Assembly: GCA_916613615.1 (NCBI GenBank)
Contig: OU744725.1
Span: 68,536,754-68,600,753 of the forward strand
Origin: Steromphala cineraria
Taxonomy: Eukaryota; Mollusca; Gastropoda; Trochida; Trochidae
Direction of reading: 5' to 3'
Length of the DNA: 64,000 bases
In this document: in pieces, positions 26,265 to 37,699 of the stretch
Numbering within the stretch: position 1 is the first letter of the stretch
How the letters are laid out: each line of letters starts with the position of its first letter
Translations under genes and position numbers: made by a program
The notes under the pieces: generated by a model
What the model was told of the DNA's origin: nothing
Database searches by the model: none
Seen by the model: only the letters and a program-made list of their open reading frames with translations

Positions 26265-26972
26265 TATCCACGGGTGTATATTTGTGCCCGGTGTGTATGT
26301 TGTTATGCAGCGAGATGGTACGTATTTAAGTAAAGGGATGTTCGCTTGTTGACCACACCGGACACTCGAGTGGACTTCAAGTACTTCACATGCAACACGG
26401 CACCGCACAGCACACAAGAAGGAGAGACTCAGTTAAACCTCAGGACAGCCCGCACCAGACTGACTAACTTTATTCAAGAATACAAATATATTCTATCAAG
26501 TGGTCACTAACATTGGACGGTATTGGACGGCATGACCATTTATAGTCAAACCATCCCGGGCATTCTTATCTCAACACTGTGTCCAACCGTCCTACCCTTT
26601 TTGTCTCAATTAGAGACCTATTGGTATCATTAATAACAAACAAGTCTTTCCTTTTGTTTGCTATAGACTCGCCTAACCGTACATACCCCTTTAGGCAACT
26701 ATTACTATTTGGACATTCGGCCGAAATCGTCCATCTACTGCTGATTCCTACTAATGCTATTGACTTTGCGGCCACGAGTTGTCCCTTATAGCTGATTCTA
26801 CAGATTTCAGTCTTGTAAACTAACAGCGAATATTTTGATTAGCCAGACCAACATGATACATTACTGCAGTGTAGTGACCGACTTAACTTATTTGTCTGAA
26901 TGTTTCTTTTCCAATTTATTCATATTTTACCTTAAATTATACCTTAAATTATCCTTAAATTATCCTCTGATA
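26265..26972 (-). repeat. Left LTR (3' LTR of the minus-strand element)
   Basis: 708 bases from TATCCACGGG to CCTCTGATA, with TATC/GATA inverted ends rather than the common TG/CA. Line-by-line comparison with the right LTR shows no difference. The minus strand carries AATAAA (plus-strand TTTATT at 26469-26474) as a likely poly(A) signal. Near the other end a short direct repeat, CCTTAAATTAT, occurs three times. The 69- and 70-codon frames inside it appear in both LTRs only because the LTRs are duplicates. Confidence 0.92.
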
Positions 26973-29900
26973 TCTCACGGTTGCTCGATTGAGCACGACC
27001 CGTGCTCCGAAATAACCCATTGTCCTTCCCCTACTCCTAAATCCCCGTGGTTGAAGCGTGGACACAGTCGAGAGATAGTGTTGTCTAAATGGTTTTATGT
27101 GGATGGACAATATCAGTTATTTTGTATGCCCGTCGGTTTCTTTTTTTCATATACACTTCACATGAACAACAAAATTATACTTGGTATATATTTGGTATAC
27201 AATTTGGCTACTTCAGGCTACATCCTATAAACAATAACTGGCAATATATTAGCTGTACAATTGCAGATAACAATATTATGAAATTATTCTTGGTCCCTTC
27301 TCGTCCTGTTGTCAGGTTTGTCTGGCCACTCAGATATTTAAGCAATATACATATGAACTGGATACATATATTTTATAGATTTGAATTTTTGAAAACTGAT
27401 TTTGAAAAGTGATGATATTAATATTATTTTCGATTGTCCCTGGTTCTTGAGGAGAGCTGTCCTCAGCTCTAATTCGTGTTTTCATATTATTCGATATTTC
27501 ATGGATTTATTCAAAATATATTTATATATATATTTTTTAATCTTGTTAAAAATATGATTTAATCATTAACGGTATGAGTGGATAGTTGTCAGACAATCAT
27601 GTAACAGTGACGTTCCAGGGTACATTTCTACACCAGTCATCCATAGTTAAAACAATTCGTCAGGCTGATCCAAGGGTCAAATTGGCGATATGCATGTAGC
27701 AATTGGAGTCCCTTTAGATGGCGTTAGTGTAGCCGGTTATCCACACTGATCAACAGTCCAGTGGGTGCCTGACAGGATGTGGATGAGTGGTGAGAGGCTC
27801 AAGTCGGATCTGCAAGACAGGAGTTAACACACAGTATGCTGGTCTATATAGATACTATAATGCATGCAATACATTCAGCTCATATAGTATGATTAAATAT
27901 GGGTTATATCATTAGGCTACACGAAACAAGTTACGTGATATCCATCATGCCTCTTATTAGAGCTATAAACACAGAAAAATTAGAAAGGGTGAATTCATCA
28001 CCGTTTAGCATTAATGTAGGAAAAGATAAATACGTATCAGTAAAGGATTGGTGGTACTTCTGCGTTCAGTGGTCCTGTCTCCTCGTCTAGGGAACCCTGA
28101 GGAAGGAGGGAAGCCTCGTAGTTGCAGGGGACGAGAATTGGTGTTGGTTCCATCAGTTGGTGGGGTTCAGCATGGATAGGGTAGTTGGTGCCCTGGTACA
28201 CAAGATTGAGGTGAAGTAGGTAGTTTGTTCAGAGGATGGTTGTCAGTTGATGGCCAGTCCATGGGGAGACAAAAAGCGATCGGGAAGTGAGATGCGATGT
28301 CCCGTCAGTCCGTTCTCAATGGCAATCACCTTTGACTTCATATTTGGGAAGGTAAATACCTGGCTTAGAACAATCATAACTGTCTAACTGGCGGTTGGAA
28401 ATACACACTATTCCCTCAAATAATCTTAATATGCATTAATGTTAAACTTAATGTTAATTTTAGTATGCCCATATCCAATTAATGTATGCCTTGACGTCTA
28501 ATTTGATGCCATTTCATTTATTGCTGTCCATAAGTTACATTAAACTTCCCTACAAAAAGTCCTGTTCATATTCGATCTGAAGTTTTAGGATTCTTTTCGT
28601 TTTATTTGTTCTTGAATTATTTCGTCATTTCCCATATTCGCAATGCCACGTTCAGTTTTATCACATATCAAGTCATGTATCATATCAATATTATCACAAC
28701 ACTACTACCATTGTCCCTAATATTCAAGTGATCATGTTAACCACGTAACCTTTGTTTCATGTGAGCTCCGTATGAATTCATCTAGGGACATATGCACAGG
28801 TGCCTACCTTGTAAAACCGTAACCTTGTATAAAGATTCTTCAGAATTATGCTCTGCCTTGCAGAACGCCGCATTCTGGTATTCGTCCATCGGAAACTGCC
28901 CAGCAGAATTTCCGGAATAAATCCTCGTTAACCTGAGTATACAGGCAACCCGCACCTCTAAACCCAGTTTAGAGGGCAAACATCATGTTAGCACGCCCAA
29001 ACATGGTCGACATTGGAAATCTATGCTGTTCCCAATTTTAACTATACAGGACTAGCTATTATGTCGCTGCAATTGAGAAAAAGGTTGGCCATACACTTTT
29101 TCTCTGACAAACTCCTCGTTTGTCCCTTATCCACTAGTGGTTGTGCTCCAAGCACACGCGCGCAGACTTACAATGGTAAGTCCCCCAGTGATTCCCAGAA
29201 TCACTGCAATCCAGGTTACTGCAGACGCCCTATGCATTATCTCAGTTCCTACATGAAGTCACATTGGCAGTGCGTCGCCAATATACTCACATATACTTTT
29301 ACATCACATCTCATTAACAGTACGCTGTTAACTTTTTCCGGCATATTGACTTACGTCAGCAATATTTCTATATGATAATGTCCGTCAGATATTTCGTTTT
29401 ATTTAGACTTGATATGGTACTGAATGCTGCGTTGCGATACATTTCCATGTTTCTTCCCTGAATTACAAGAACAGTATTACAATTATACAAAAATTGTATC
29501 TAAATAGTTTTCCGTATCATGTCAAAATTGCCCAACTTTGATACCTTGTTATCAGTCACAGGTCTATGTTTCCATTACACTATAAAAACTATTTTAATAT
29601 TATTGTTTAAGTTGTTATATGACACTGTCATTTTGCTGTAATTTGTAGCTTATGCCTTCAAAAATTAAGACTTCAATATTACCAAAATAGATTAGACAAT
29701 AACTAACTGACATAAATATTAATTTGATCAGCGTTCAAGCTTTTTGACAAATATAGACAAAATATAGCATTCTTTAATTAATTAATTAATTAATTATCTT
29801 TATTGGTTTTCATCTCAGTATTGATACCACATATGTTTTAGTTCGGAATACTATTGCAATCAGGTGTCAAATTTACAAGCGTAGTTTTAACATAGTATAT

Positions 29901-30455
29901 TTCCAATATATAATTAAGGCTCCTAATCTTTCCTGTCGCCTTTGTCTAAGTAAATTTTTTTAACAATTTATTTATCTGAGAAATACAACTAGAGTTATAT
30001 ATTATAATCAAATTATTTTGTTGTTAATATTTAAGATGAGTGAAGGGAGCTGAGTTCGACCAACAGTGGTGATGGTCACTGGTAGTCTGGTCTGTTTGTT
30101 GTTTCTGTATTCCATTTTGGTGTGGACTGCCTCAGGCACTGCATGGTATCAGTGGCTTCCCTGGCCTTTGATCTCGCCTCGTTATAAGGTGTGGACTGGC
30201 ACTACCGCTCGCCTCACAGGGTGTCTAGTCTCTCTGCAGTGGTGTGGGATGTTCATCAGCGGGCCTTCTCGCATCACGTTGTATGCTTTTAACGTTGTGG
30301 GTTCAGGTGGGATATAACGAGGTACCCTTGCTGTGGTCAGTGACGTAGTCTGTTTACAATACTGGGAGCTATCGAGGCATGAATGGGGAAGCTGAATGGT
30401 GTAGTAGAAATTCTAGACTATTAATTTACAATCGGACTTGGTCATCTAAGTCCAT
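26973..30455 (-). other. Unexplained internal region of the LTR element
   Basis: About 3.5 kb with no RT, RNase H, protease, gag or envelope motif that I can recognise on either strand. GC-richer patches at about 27660-28340 and 30060-30350 alternate with AT-rich DNA. On the minus strand near 28090-28360 short open segments in two frames (for example one containing LTGHRISLPDRFLSP) look like decayed coding sequence interrupted by a stop and a frame change. At 29777-29800 a TTAA microsatellite follows a minus-strand AATAAAGAT, resembling the tail of a nested LINE/SINE. No polypurine tract was clear next to the left LTR. Confidence 0.45.
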
Positions 30456-31451
30456 TTATTCGTTCTGTTTGTCTGTCTCTCCCTTGCATTCTTCAGCCAA
30501 ACGTTCCATTCTGGCCACTGCAACCCCTGTTTTCCCTACCCATGTTCGTCGTGCATGAAAATCTTCTATCAGTGGCGCCGGTTGAGCTGCTTGTGCAACT
30601 AGGTACTGTTTGAGACCACCTATACACTTCGCCTTTCTGATCTCCACTGTCTCAGGACTGAATCCCCGTTTGTGTTCTTGGTGGCTTTCTCGCGCTTGTT
30701 TGAGTTTTCTTCTTAGGACTGACAGCGGAAGCTCATCCTCTGGGGACCAGGTAGACTCTGTCTCTTGATCAGTCTCGTGATGGACGATGGGCTCGTTGGG
30801 GTCCTCCGCACTATGCGTGTCCTGATCTGCATCCGTGTCCGCGGGTGGAAGGGGTGTTTCAGGTGGGCGACAGTCTGGACCATGATATGGCTTCAACCTA
30901 TTTGCGTGTATTGCCGTTCTAACTGGTTTGTTGTCACCGCAACGTCGGAGGAGGTAGTTTGGGGTATCATACGCAAATACTATATAGTATGGCCCATCGT
31001 ATGGTCGTTGCAGTTTGCGTGACACATGCGGGAGAAGATTATCCCGTTTTAACCAGACCCTTTGTCCAACTTGGAAGGTAGGAGTTTTAGCTTTAACGTC
31101 AAAACGGCGTTTGTATTCCAGTTGTGCTGATTCAACGTTGGCATGAGCGATGTTGCGTGCTATTTCAAGGTTGGAGAGAAGTTCTCTGAGGTCGGTGTTG
31201 ATTTGTGCTGGTAAATCATTTGAGATAGGTTGAGGGATGTTATCAATGGGAAGTAGTGGTTCCCGGCCGTATACCATGAAGCAGGGTGAGTACCCGGTGG
31301 AGTTGATACACGGGCTAAGTCTGTAACCTGCCATTATACTTGGAACTTCACGTTCGTCGTGACAGTTGACTCTGATTGCTTGTGCTATTGTCAGTCGACC
31401 AGGGGGACGAGAGGCCTGCCGGATGGGCGTTAACTGTGGCGTAAATGGCAT
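30456..31451 (-). CDS. Ty3/gypsy integrase, C-terminal fragment with long tail (331 aa)
   Basis: Integrase joins retrotransposon cDNA to host DNA. This ORF keeps only the end of the catalytic core and what follows. Residues 41-70 (AGYRLSP, then STGYSPCFMVYGREPLLPID) match the conserved end of the gypsy integrase core. GQRVWLKRD at 129-137 and GPY at 153-155 mark the GPY/F C-terminal module, with IHANRLKPYH at 181-190. Residues about 195-331 are a charged, proline- and glutamate-rich tail of unknown function. The HHCC zinc-binding domain and both catalytic aspartates are missing. Where the catalytic glutamate is expected (GQxER in the family) the sequence reads RQASR. The start is the first ATG after an in-frame TGA four codons upstream. 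It cannot be an active integrase alone. It may be a relic, or a retained targeting module. Confidence 0.85.
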   Translation of the reverse strand: MPFTPQLTPIRQASRPPGRLTIAQAIRVNCHDEREVPSIMAGYRLSPCINSTGYSPCFMVYGREPLLPIDNIPQPISNDLPAQINTDLRELLSNLEIARNIAHANVESAQLEYKRRFDVKAKTPTFQVGQRVWLKRDNLLPHVSRKLQRPYDGPYYIVFAYDTPNYLLRRCGDNKPVRTAIHANRLKPYHGPDCRPPETPLPPADTDADQDTHSAEDPNEPIVHHETDQETESTWSPEDELPLSVLRRKLKQARESHQEHKRGFSPETVEIRKAKCIGGLKQYLVAQAAQPAPLIEDFHARRTWVGKTGVAVARMERLAEECKGETDKQNE

Positions 31452-31540
31452 TGTCTGATGTCAAGATATTGGTTGCAGTAAGGCTTTAAGTAGGACGTGC
31501 GACAATTGGTGAGTCTGATGGTAGAGATATGAAATGTTTG

Positions 31541-31734
31541 TTATCTCACCTGGTTTTTCTGCTGTCCTCCGACAACCAATTGTCTAGATCCTTGGTGCTG
31601 TAGAATGAAGAGGTAGGCGGTGGTAGGTGATATGTTCCTGGGCACTGAAGCTGGAGCGATGGTATGTTCCTCCGAACGGAAATCACAGTGGCACTGAAGT
31701 ATTTTCTCAGGTCGTACCCCGCATCTCCACCAGA
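31541..31734 (-). other. LTR-element leader with possible splice donor
   Basis: Sequence between the right LTR and the integrase ORF, read on the minus strand. It starts with the primer binding site and includes CCAG/GTGAGATAA (intron start at 31549), a good match to a eukaryotic 5' splice site. A 113-codon frame spanning LTR and leader ends in this same site and has no recognisable domain. The donor would suit a spliced subgenomic mRNA, but no acceptor can be assigned with confidence. Confidence 0.35.
31721..31732 (-). promoter_or_regulatory. Primer binding site, tRNA-Ala-like
   Basis: Two bases inside the right LTR, the minus strand reads TGGTGGAGATGC and then GGGG. The first 12 bases are complementary to the 3' end of eukaryotic tRNA-Ala (GCATCTCCA plus CCA). 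The match continues if one C is allowed to be missing. Position and TGG start are as expected for a reverse-transcription primer site. The tRNA identity is from general knowledge of tRNA-Ala and is inference. Confidence 0.6.
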
Positions 31735-32442
31735 TATCCACGGGTGTATATTTGTGCCCGGTGTGTATGTTGTTATGCAGCGAGATGGTACGTATTTAAG
31801 TAAAGGGATGTTCGCTTGTTGACCACACCGGACACTCGAGTGGACTTCAAGTACTTCACATGCAACACGGCACCGCACAGCACACAAGAAGGAGAGACTC
31901 AGTTAAACCTCAGGACAGCCCGCACCAGACTGACTAACTTTATTCAAGAATACAAATATATTCTATCAAGTGGTCACTAACATTGGACGGTATTGGACGG
32001 CATGACCATTTATAGTCAAACCATCCCGGGCATTCTTATCTCAACACTGTGTCCAACCGTCCTACCCTTTTTGTCTCAATTAGAGACCTATTGGTATCAT
32101 TAATAACAAACAAGTCTTTCCTTTTGTTTGCTATAGACTCGCCTAACCGTACATACCCCTTTAGGCAACTATTACTATTTGGACATTCGGCCGAAATCGT
32201 CCATCTACTGCTGATTCCTACTAATGCTATTGACTTTGCGGCCACGAGTTGTCCCTTATAGCTGATTCTACAGATTTCAGTCTTGTAAACTAACAGCGAA
32301 TATTTTGATTAGCCAGACCAACATGATACATTACTGCAGTGTAGTGACCGACTTAACTTATTTGTCTGAATGTTTCTTTTCCAATTTATTCATATTTTAC
32401 CTTAAATTATACCTTAAATTATCCTTAAATTATCCTCTGATA
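31735..32442 (-). repeat. Right LTR (5' LTR of the minus-strand element)
   Basis: Offset by exactly 5,470 bases from the left LTR and identical to it by eye over 708 bases. It would carry the promoter for the element's transcript. The right flank, ACTAGTC, repeats the left flank of the element. Confidence 0.92.
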
Positions 32443-33911
32443 CTAGTCTTATTCCTCGCCATAAGTAAATGAGATACTCTTTAGAACTAACGAACATTAC
32501 AGGAACAAAAGTCCAAAAGTATGTCAATTTGAATTTCTAACAGCTTCGCGACATATATGTATGGCGATTGTAACTACAGAGATGTTTGCGTTCGAATATG
32601 TTTTCTCTCTCGTGCATTTGTCATTCTGTCTAAGGCCTGACGTCATAAATCGGGTCGTTTCTGATTATTCGATGCGATTCAGTGACATGCAAACTTTGTA
32701 TAACCCTCGCTCTCGCTCGGACAATACGAATACTAGCATTTGCACTCATGTCGTAACAGTCATCACACTCTTTGACATTTGGGTAGTAGTCTCTATATAT
32801 TTCAGCAACTGCAACTTTAACTTCAACCGATGACAATTGCAAAAATATTGTGGATTATTAAATTAATCATTTTGTCTTATACCAAAGTGTGTAGAATAGT
32901 GCCATGTTGTATACAAACTGTATACACTTATAGGACAAAGTGTCAATCGAAATTCTAGATTTAGTTTCTTACCCACCTTCTTGTCAGATGTTCATCTAAA
33001 AATGAGTTGTGACAGCTGTCAAAATCCTCCTGATTACAAGAGAGAAGGAAATAAACAGCAGGTTACCTAAGGTCTGGATTCGATCCCAGACTTATATCTC
33101 CCAGATACGCCACGCTACGCCACCCAACGGACGTAGAAGCGTTATCACTACATATGGGACGCATCCTAACAGAAGCACGCCGGTCAAATTTTAACAGCGG
33201 TTATCCGTTTCCGCTTTGTTTTGTTATGCAGGAAATGTGTGAATAATTTCAAGTGGAAGTTGAAAGAGCATATACTAATTTCTGTAAACCATTATGATAT
33301 TAGTTAGACTAGCGCGTGCCAGATGAGCTGATAACGACATGCAGATATGGTTTATACTGGCCTTCTCGTTACTCACAAGCCTTCTCATTGGTTTACGTAA
33401 ATCACAAGAGGCGTGCAGTTTCAGCACGTGCAGAAGTTTGGATATCCGCTCTTGGGATTTTCCGGTTTTTAAACAAACTAAATTAACTTAAAGTTTTTGA
33501 ACTTTCTCCTCGGAATATGTTGCGGGTTACATCGGATGTGACGTTTATAATTTCTAAAATGTGCTACTGTTATATATATACATTCTTATAAGGAAATCGT
33601 CATCGTAACAACACATTTCACAACAAAGATGCTATATATTTATCAGTTTAACATTAGAACTGAACATTTTCATTCTCTCATATAACATTCAGAAATATCT
33701 GACAATTCACACAATTTCGCTCAGGTTGGCTACTAGAGAGCATTCGACGACATATACACGTAGCTTTATCTATGTTCTAGTTTTATCAATGTAATCAAAA
33801 TACTAACTTTTCTTTGCAACTAACCTTCAATAAAATAACGAAAAAGTAAAGGCGACCGACGTCACTAATATATTTTTCATTATATAATTAGCAATGAAAT
33901 ATAGGGTTATA
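32443..33911. other. Gene-free interval with a B-box-like relic
   Basis: No gene. On the minus strand GGGATCGAATCC (plus near 33072-33083) resembles a Pol III B box, with a weak A-box-like TGGCGTATCTGGGA about 35 bases upstream. It may be a decayed tRNA-derived SINE, but the fold is not tRNA-like. Confidence 0.3.
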
Positions 33912-33989
33912 CAGTGAGAATATAATCCATATTTTAAGAAATGCAATAGAAAGCTATATTTTCACTGTATATGGATTATATTTTCACTG
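33912..33989. repeat. Hairpin, 20-bp arms
   Basis: CAGTGAGAATATAATCCATA at 33912-33931 pairs with its complement at 33970-33989 with one mismatch, around a 38-base loop. Confidence 0.8.
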
Positions 33990-34338
33990 CGGTGAGAAAA
34001 GTAGAACCGAACCTATTACCTCCCTTTGAAACACGATTATCTCCCTTTGAGGAAATCGAACGCACGCCTCTCGTCACGGCGTTGTTTAGGATTGAAGAAA
34101 ACCGACTCTTTACGATGTTTTCGGTATGTAATTGTTAACATTTTGCAGTGCCAATTATCCTTCGATATCAAAAAGCCACCGAAGTTCATATACTGTTGCT
34201 GTAGTTAATTATTGTTCATTTTATCGCAAAATAAATTTACGAAGCGAGAGCTCTGTCACACCGACATAGCGCTTCACTCACTGTGTATCAGTTCGCGTTC
34301 AAACTGATTTTCTAAAATACGGAAGGCGCCTTTGTGAA

Positions 34339-34398
34339 GTGAGAAAGTGTCATTTTCACTCGTGGCTTCGCCACTCGTGAAAATATCACTTTCTCACT
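34339..34398. repeat. Hairpin, 28-bp arms, 5-base loop
   Basis: Arms at 34339-34365 and 34371-34398 pair at about 24 of 28 positions around the loop CTTCG. Shared blocks are AGTGAGAAAGTG, ATTTTCAC and GTGG. It lies about 350 bases from the hairpin at 33912, whose CAGTGAGAA/TTTTCACTG words are similar. The two may be halves of one larger element. Confidence 0.8.
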
Positions 34399-37300
34399 CC
34401 ACTCGATGAGATAGAAATGATATTCGGCAAAAACAATGAAATAGTCTCTATATACATGTATGTTAAGAGTCGCTTGTGCACAATCGGGAGAAAACGATTG
34501 TTTAAAAAAGAATTGACATGAATGAATTTGTTTATACCTTTAATACCGAGGATAAAGGATTAACAATAAACTCTATCAATCCATACTTGTAAATTTAACA
34601 AATTCCTTTATACGGCATAAGCATAGCTGTTGCTTGAACTAACCATAGCAGAAGTTTCGTCTTCAGATTTTGTGCACAATAAGACGATATCGTATGTCGT
34701 TTAATGCATCATTGCATTAATGTATTACTTCTTGATTGTACATGATTTTCAATTAATTTTTATGATAGATACCTGAGTTCGGATCGGTAGTAATATTTAG
34801 AGATATGCATCTTTGCATTATTTATGATATTTACAAAATATCTGTGTTCGTTAGTGACGTCATCGTAGTGCATGGTGTTTCCGTTATTTTGATACGTTGT
34901 TAACAAGATTTATGTTTTCCACATAACATTGTTATTTCTTTCACCTTCTAAATCGCATTTTTTCTTACTTTTAACTTATTACCGACTAAATAATTATTAA
35001 GAATTACTTATAGTATTCATAATATAATAGTACCTTTCAATTTACAAAATTGACATGAATTACTAGAAATAGCGCTTTCTCGTTAATGTTGTTGTGTTCA
35101 TTTTATTTTATTACCTTCTGAGATTTAGGAGAAAGACGTAAGTATAGGTCGTATTGCATATAAGGAGATGAATCATATTAAGCTATAAACGGGACCTGTA
35201 AATTTAACTCGGTCACATAACAATGTTTAAATCAAGACTTTATGTCTAACCCCATTCAAATACCTATTTAACCTTAATGTGGAAATTATTGCATTAATGT
35301 AAATTTCACGTGCAGCACGGTTTATGCGCTTTCCTGCTGTAAAGTTGTAAATTTCATTATGTCACTCAGAACCCCCGTGAAGTCATTTACATACAGCCAA
35401 TGTGTTACGTTCATTTACCTTTGTGGTCTTGTTTATTTAGGGAGGAAATGGTTTTTTTACGGCATAAATTAAGCCATTGAAAGGAAGTGTGGAAATTAAC
35501 TGTTTCTCAACAGACATAAAGAATGAGAACAGCAAGATGTTCTTGATAAAATTACAAATGTCTTTCAAAGACTTGATATTGAGTCTTGTTGAATGAATGA
35601 ACGAAAGAAAGAAAGAAAGAAAGGATGGATGAATGAATGAATGAATGAATGAATGAATGAATGAATGAACGAATGAATGGATGGATGGATGGATGAATGA
35701 GTCAATGAATAGATACAGATAGCTTTAAATAAAGCAACAACACCATTTTTTTAGTTATTTGATTTGTCAACACAGGGTTTAAATCATATCACTTTTTAAT
35801 ATAATATCGTTTATCTATTCGTTTGTGTATTTCTATATAGGTTTTGTATGCAAAAGCTAGAAGCCGTAAAATGATTTTAATGTCACTTATTGATGACACT
35901 ATAATAACATATCATAAAAGTGGAAACAACCTTTAGGTCATAGGCCGATTGTTGTCTTCTAAAGTACAGTGTAGTTTGTTTCACAAGTTTACCAAATATT
36001 ATTTATGAAAACAACCATGTTCAGATTGTTCCGACGTGTTACAAATATTCATAATCACAGAAGGTGACGCAGGACCTGTTCTTCTTTTACCGATATTCAC
36101 ATTGGCGAAACTGTCAAATACATGCTAAATACATGCAACTTTCAGATATACTAACAAATTATTGGTTTGAAGTCGAGCTCATTACTTCATATTTATAAAT
36201 ACGCAGGGGGCTGGAAAAATCGAAAAGGTCAAAAGAGTCATTACAATTTGACAATTGTACGATGTAAACATTTTTCATTTTGAAAAAATCGTGACATTTT
36301 CGTTAGTTTATAAAGATTATTATATATCAGTAGACCTTATAGTCAGCGAGTAAATGCTAAGATCGGATTCAGTATATTCACCCAAATTTGTATTCCAATA
36401 AACTAATCTTCAGTTTCAGTTTCAAAATAATTCTCCAAAATCATAATGTTATTGAATAAAACAAAGGAGCCTCAAAGAATTGGATATTTTACTTCAGGTC
36501 TAGACTTGCTTCACCAGAGGTTACGTTAATGTCAACATATTATTAATAACAGTCTGCGTGTTAAACCGTTTTCATAATAGGCATATTGAAAAATCGATGG
36601 TTCCAAAAGTAACTCTTAAGGTAATGTTGAATATATATGTATTCGGGGTCAGCGGAGCGTGACCTCACGTGTTCGCGTGCAGACACCGTGACGGGCAGGA
36701 CGATGGCCACGCCCTTTTGAATCTGGATATGGCGTCAGTGACATTCAGCCGACATTTCGTCGCGACGTACAAGTAAAATAATATTTTAGCAGGGGGATGT
36801 CAGTTTGAGCTATATCTGTCATAGTGTATATTTCAATCCACGAAATCTTCACCTAACAGGAGAATGGCAGTTTCAGAAATTCCCGTCACGGTGTATATTT
36901 CAAATATGAAATCTACATCAAAACATGTCAGTTATAATATGACAAGCGTGATGATGAATTTGTAAAATGATACGAATGTGAAATTGTATTTTAGGTTAAA
37001 TGAAGCTTTAATACAAAATAACATTTGAAATTTTGTTGTTATTGTAAAGTGGTAAAATAGCGTTATAGCTTAACATGACCAAAATGAATTTAGCAAAGTT
37101 TTATATCTCAAATGAAATTAAAATTTTATTTTTAAATTAGGTGGGTAAAGAATCGTGGATAGAAGGGGGTGATTTAAGGAAAACTTAATACCCGTTTATT
37201 ATGGACGGCTTAAAGGTGTTTTCGATATTTGACATGATATTTTGATTTTGACATACAAACGTATCTTATTTCTTAACATTTAAACATAACAGGAAAAGAG

Positions 37301-37695
37301 AAGTTGTTTGTGTCTTTTACATCTCAAATAGCATTCTCTTAAGAAAAATGTAACTAAAAATGGATGTTATAATACACGCATATAGAACACTACACATTGA
37401 GATAGGTGTTGGTATTGAAAACAAACAATATGATATTCAAATGGCCAAAATGAAAAATTGCATAATATTCATAATTTAATCTTGTCATAGAGTTACAAGT
37501 AATATATAATACTGGATATACGAAATCACTCTTTGTATATATTTACGTATTACGTTTTTGGTTAATAAGAAATATGTTTATTTATAACCTTAATGAAAGG
37601 CACGTATTGCACCACATGTCATTTGAACATTTCCGTCGTTGAAATGAAAATTTTGACATGTGAAATACGTATATATCATACAAAAAATGTCCAAC
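34399..37695. other. Gene-free interval with a CpG-rich patch
   Basis: No gene recognised. A tetranucleotide array is listed separately. At about 36651-36775 a short patch is unusually rich in CpG and GC compared with its surroundings. It includes TCACGTG and GGCCACGCCC, the latter a GC/KLF-like word. Fragments like the interior of the 185-381 MITE (GGAGCC, then TCTAGACTTGCT) occur near 36466-36512. Confidence 0.35.
35591..35710. repeat. (GAAA)n(GAAT)n(GGAT)n microsatellite
   Basis: A compound tetranucleotide array: GAAT, then GAAA, then a long GAAT run, then GGAT units. Confidence 0.95.
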
Positions 37696-37699
37696 TTAA

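Larger units (their letters stand above)
26261..32447 (-). mobile_element. Truncated Ty3/gypsy-type LTR retrotransposon (about 6.2 kb) with target duplication
   Basis: Two 708-bp LTRs (26265-26972 and 31735-32442) enclose 4,762 bp. The flanks read ACTAG(T) on both sides, giving a 4-6 bp target duplication whose exact length is ambiguous because the ends share bases. Orientation is minus, shown by the integrase ORF, the primer-binding-site match inside the right LTR and AATAAA on the minus strand of the LTR. Normal order would be gag, protease, RT, RNase H and integrase, but only the integrase C-terminal part remains, starting soon after the leader. The ~3.4 kb between that ORF and the left LTR is mostly non-coding. 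Identical LTRs mean recent insertion, so the defective copy was probably mobilised in trans or deleted after insertion. Confidence 0.9.

Noticed and set aside
26566..26791. 69- and 70-codon frames repeated exactly at 32036-32261.
   Set aside because: They are duplicated only because they lie in the two LTRs; opposite-strand shadows with no domain.
31546..31887. 113-codon minus-strand frame across the right LTR and leader.
   Set aside because: No gag-like features. It overlaps LTR control sequence and the primer binding site and ends at the splice-donor-like site, so it is treated as incidental.
35591..35710. Repeat-with-spacer look that could suggest a CRISPR array.
   Set aside because: Simple tetranucleotide microsatellite; no CRISPR array exists in the window and the DNA is eukaryotic.
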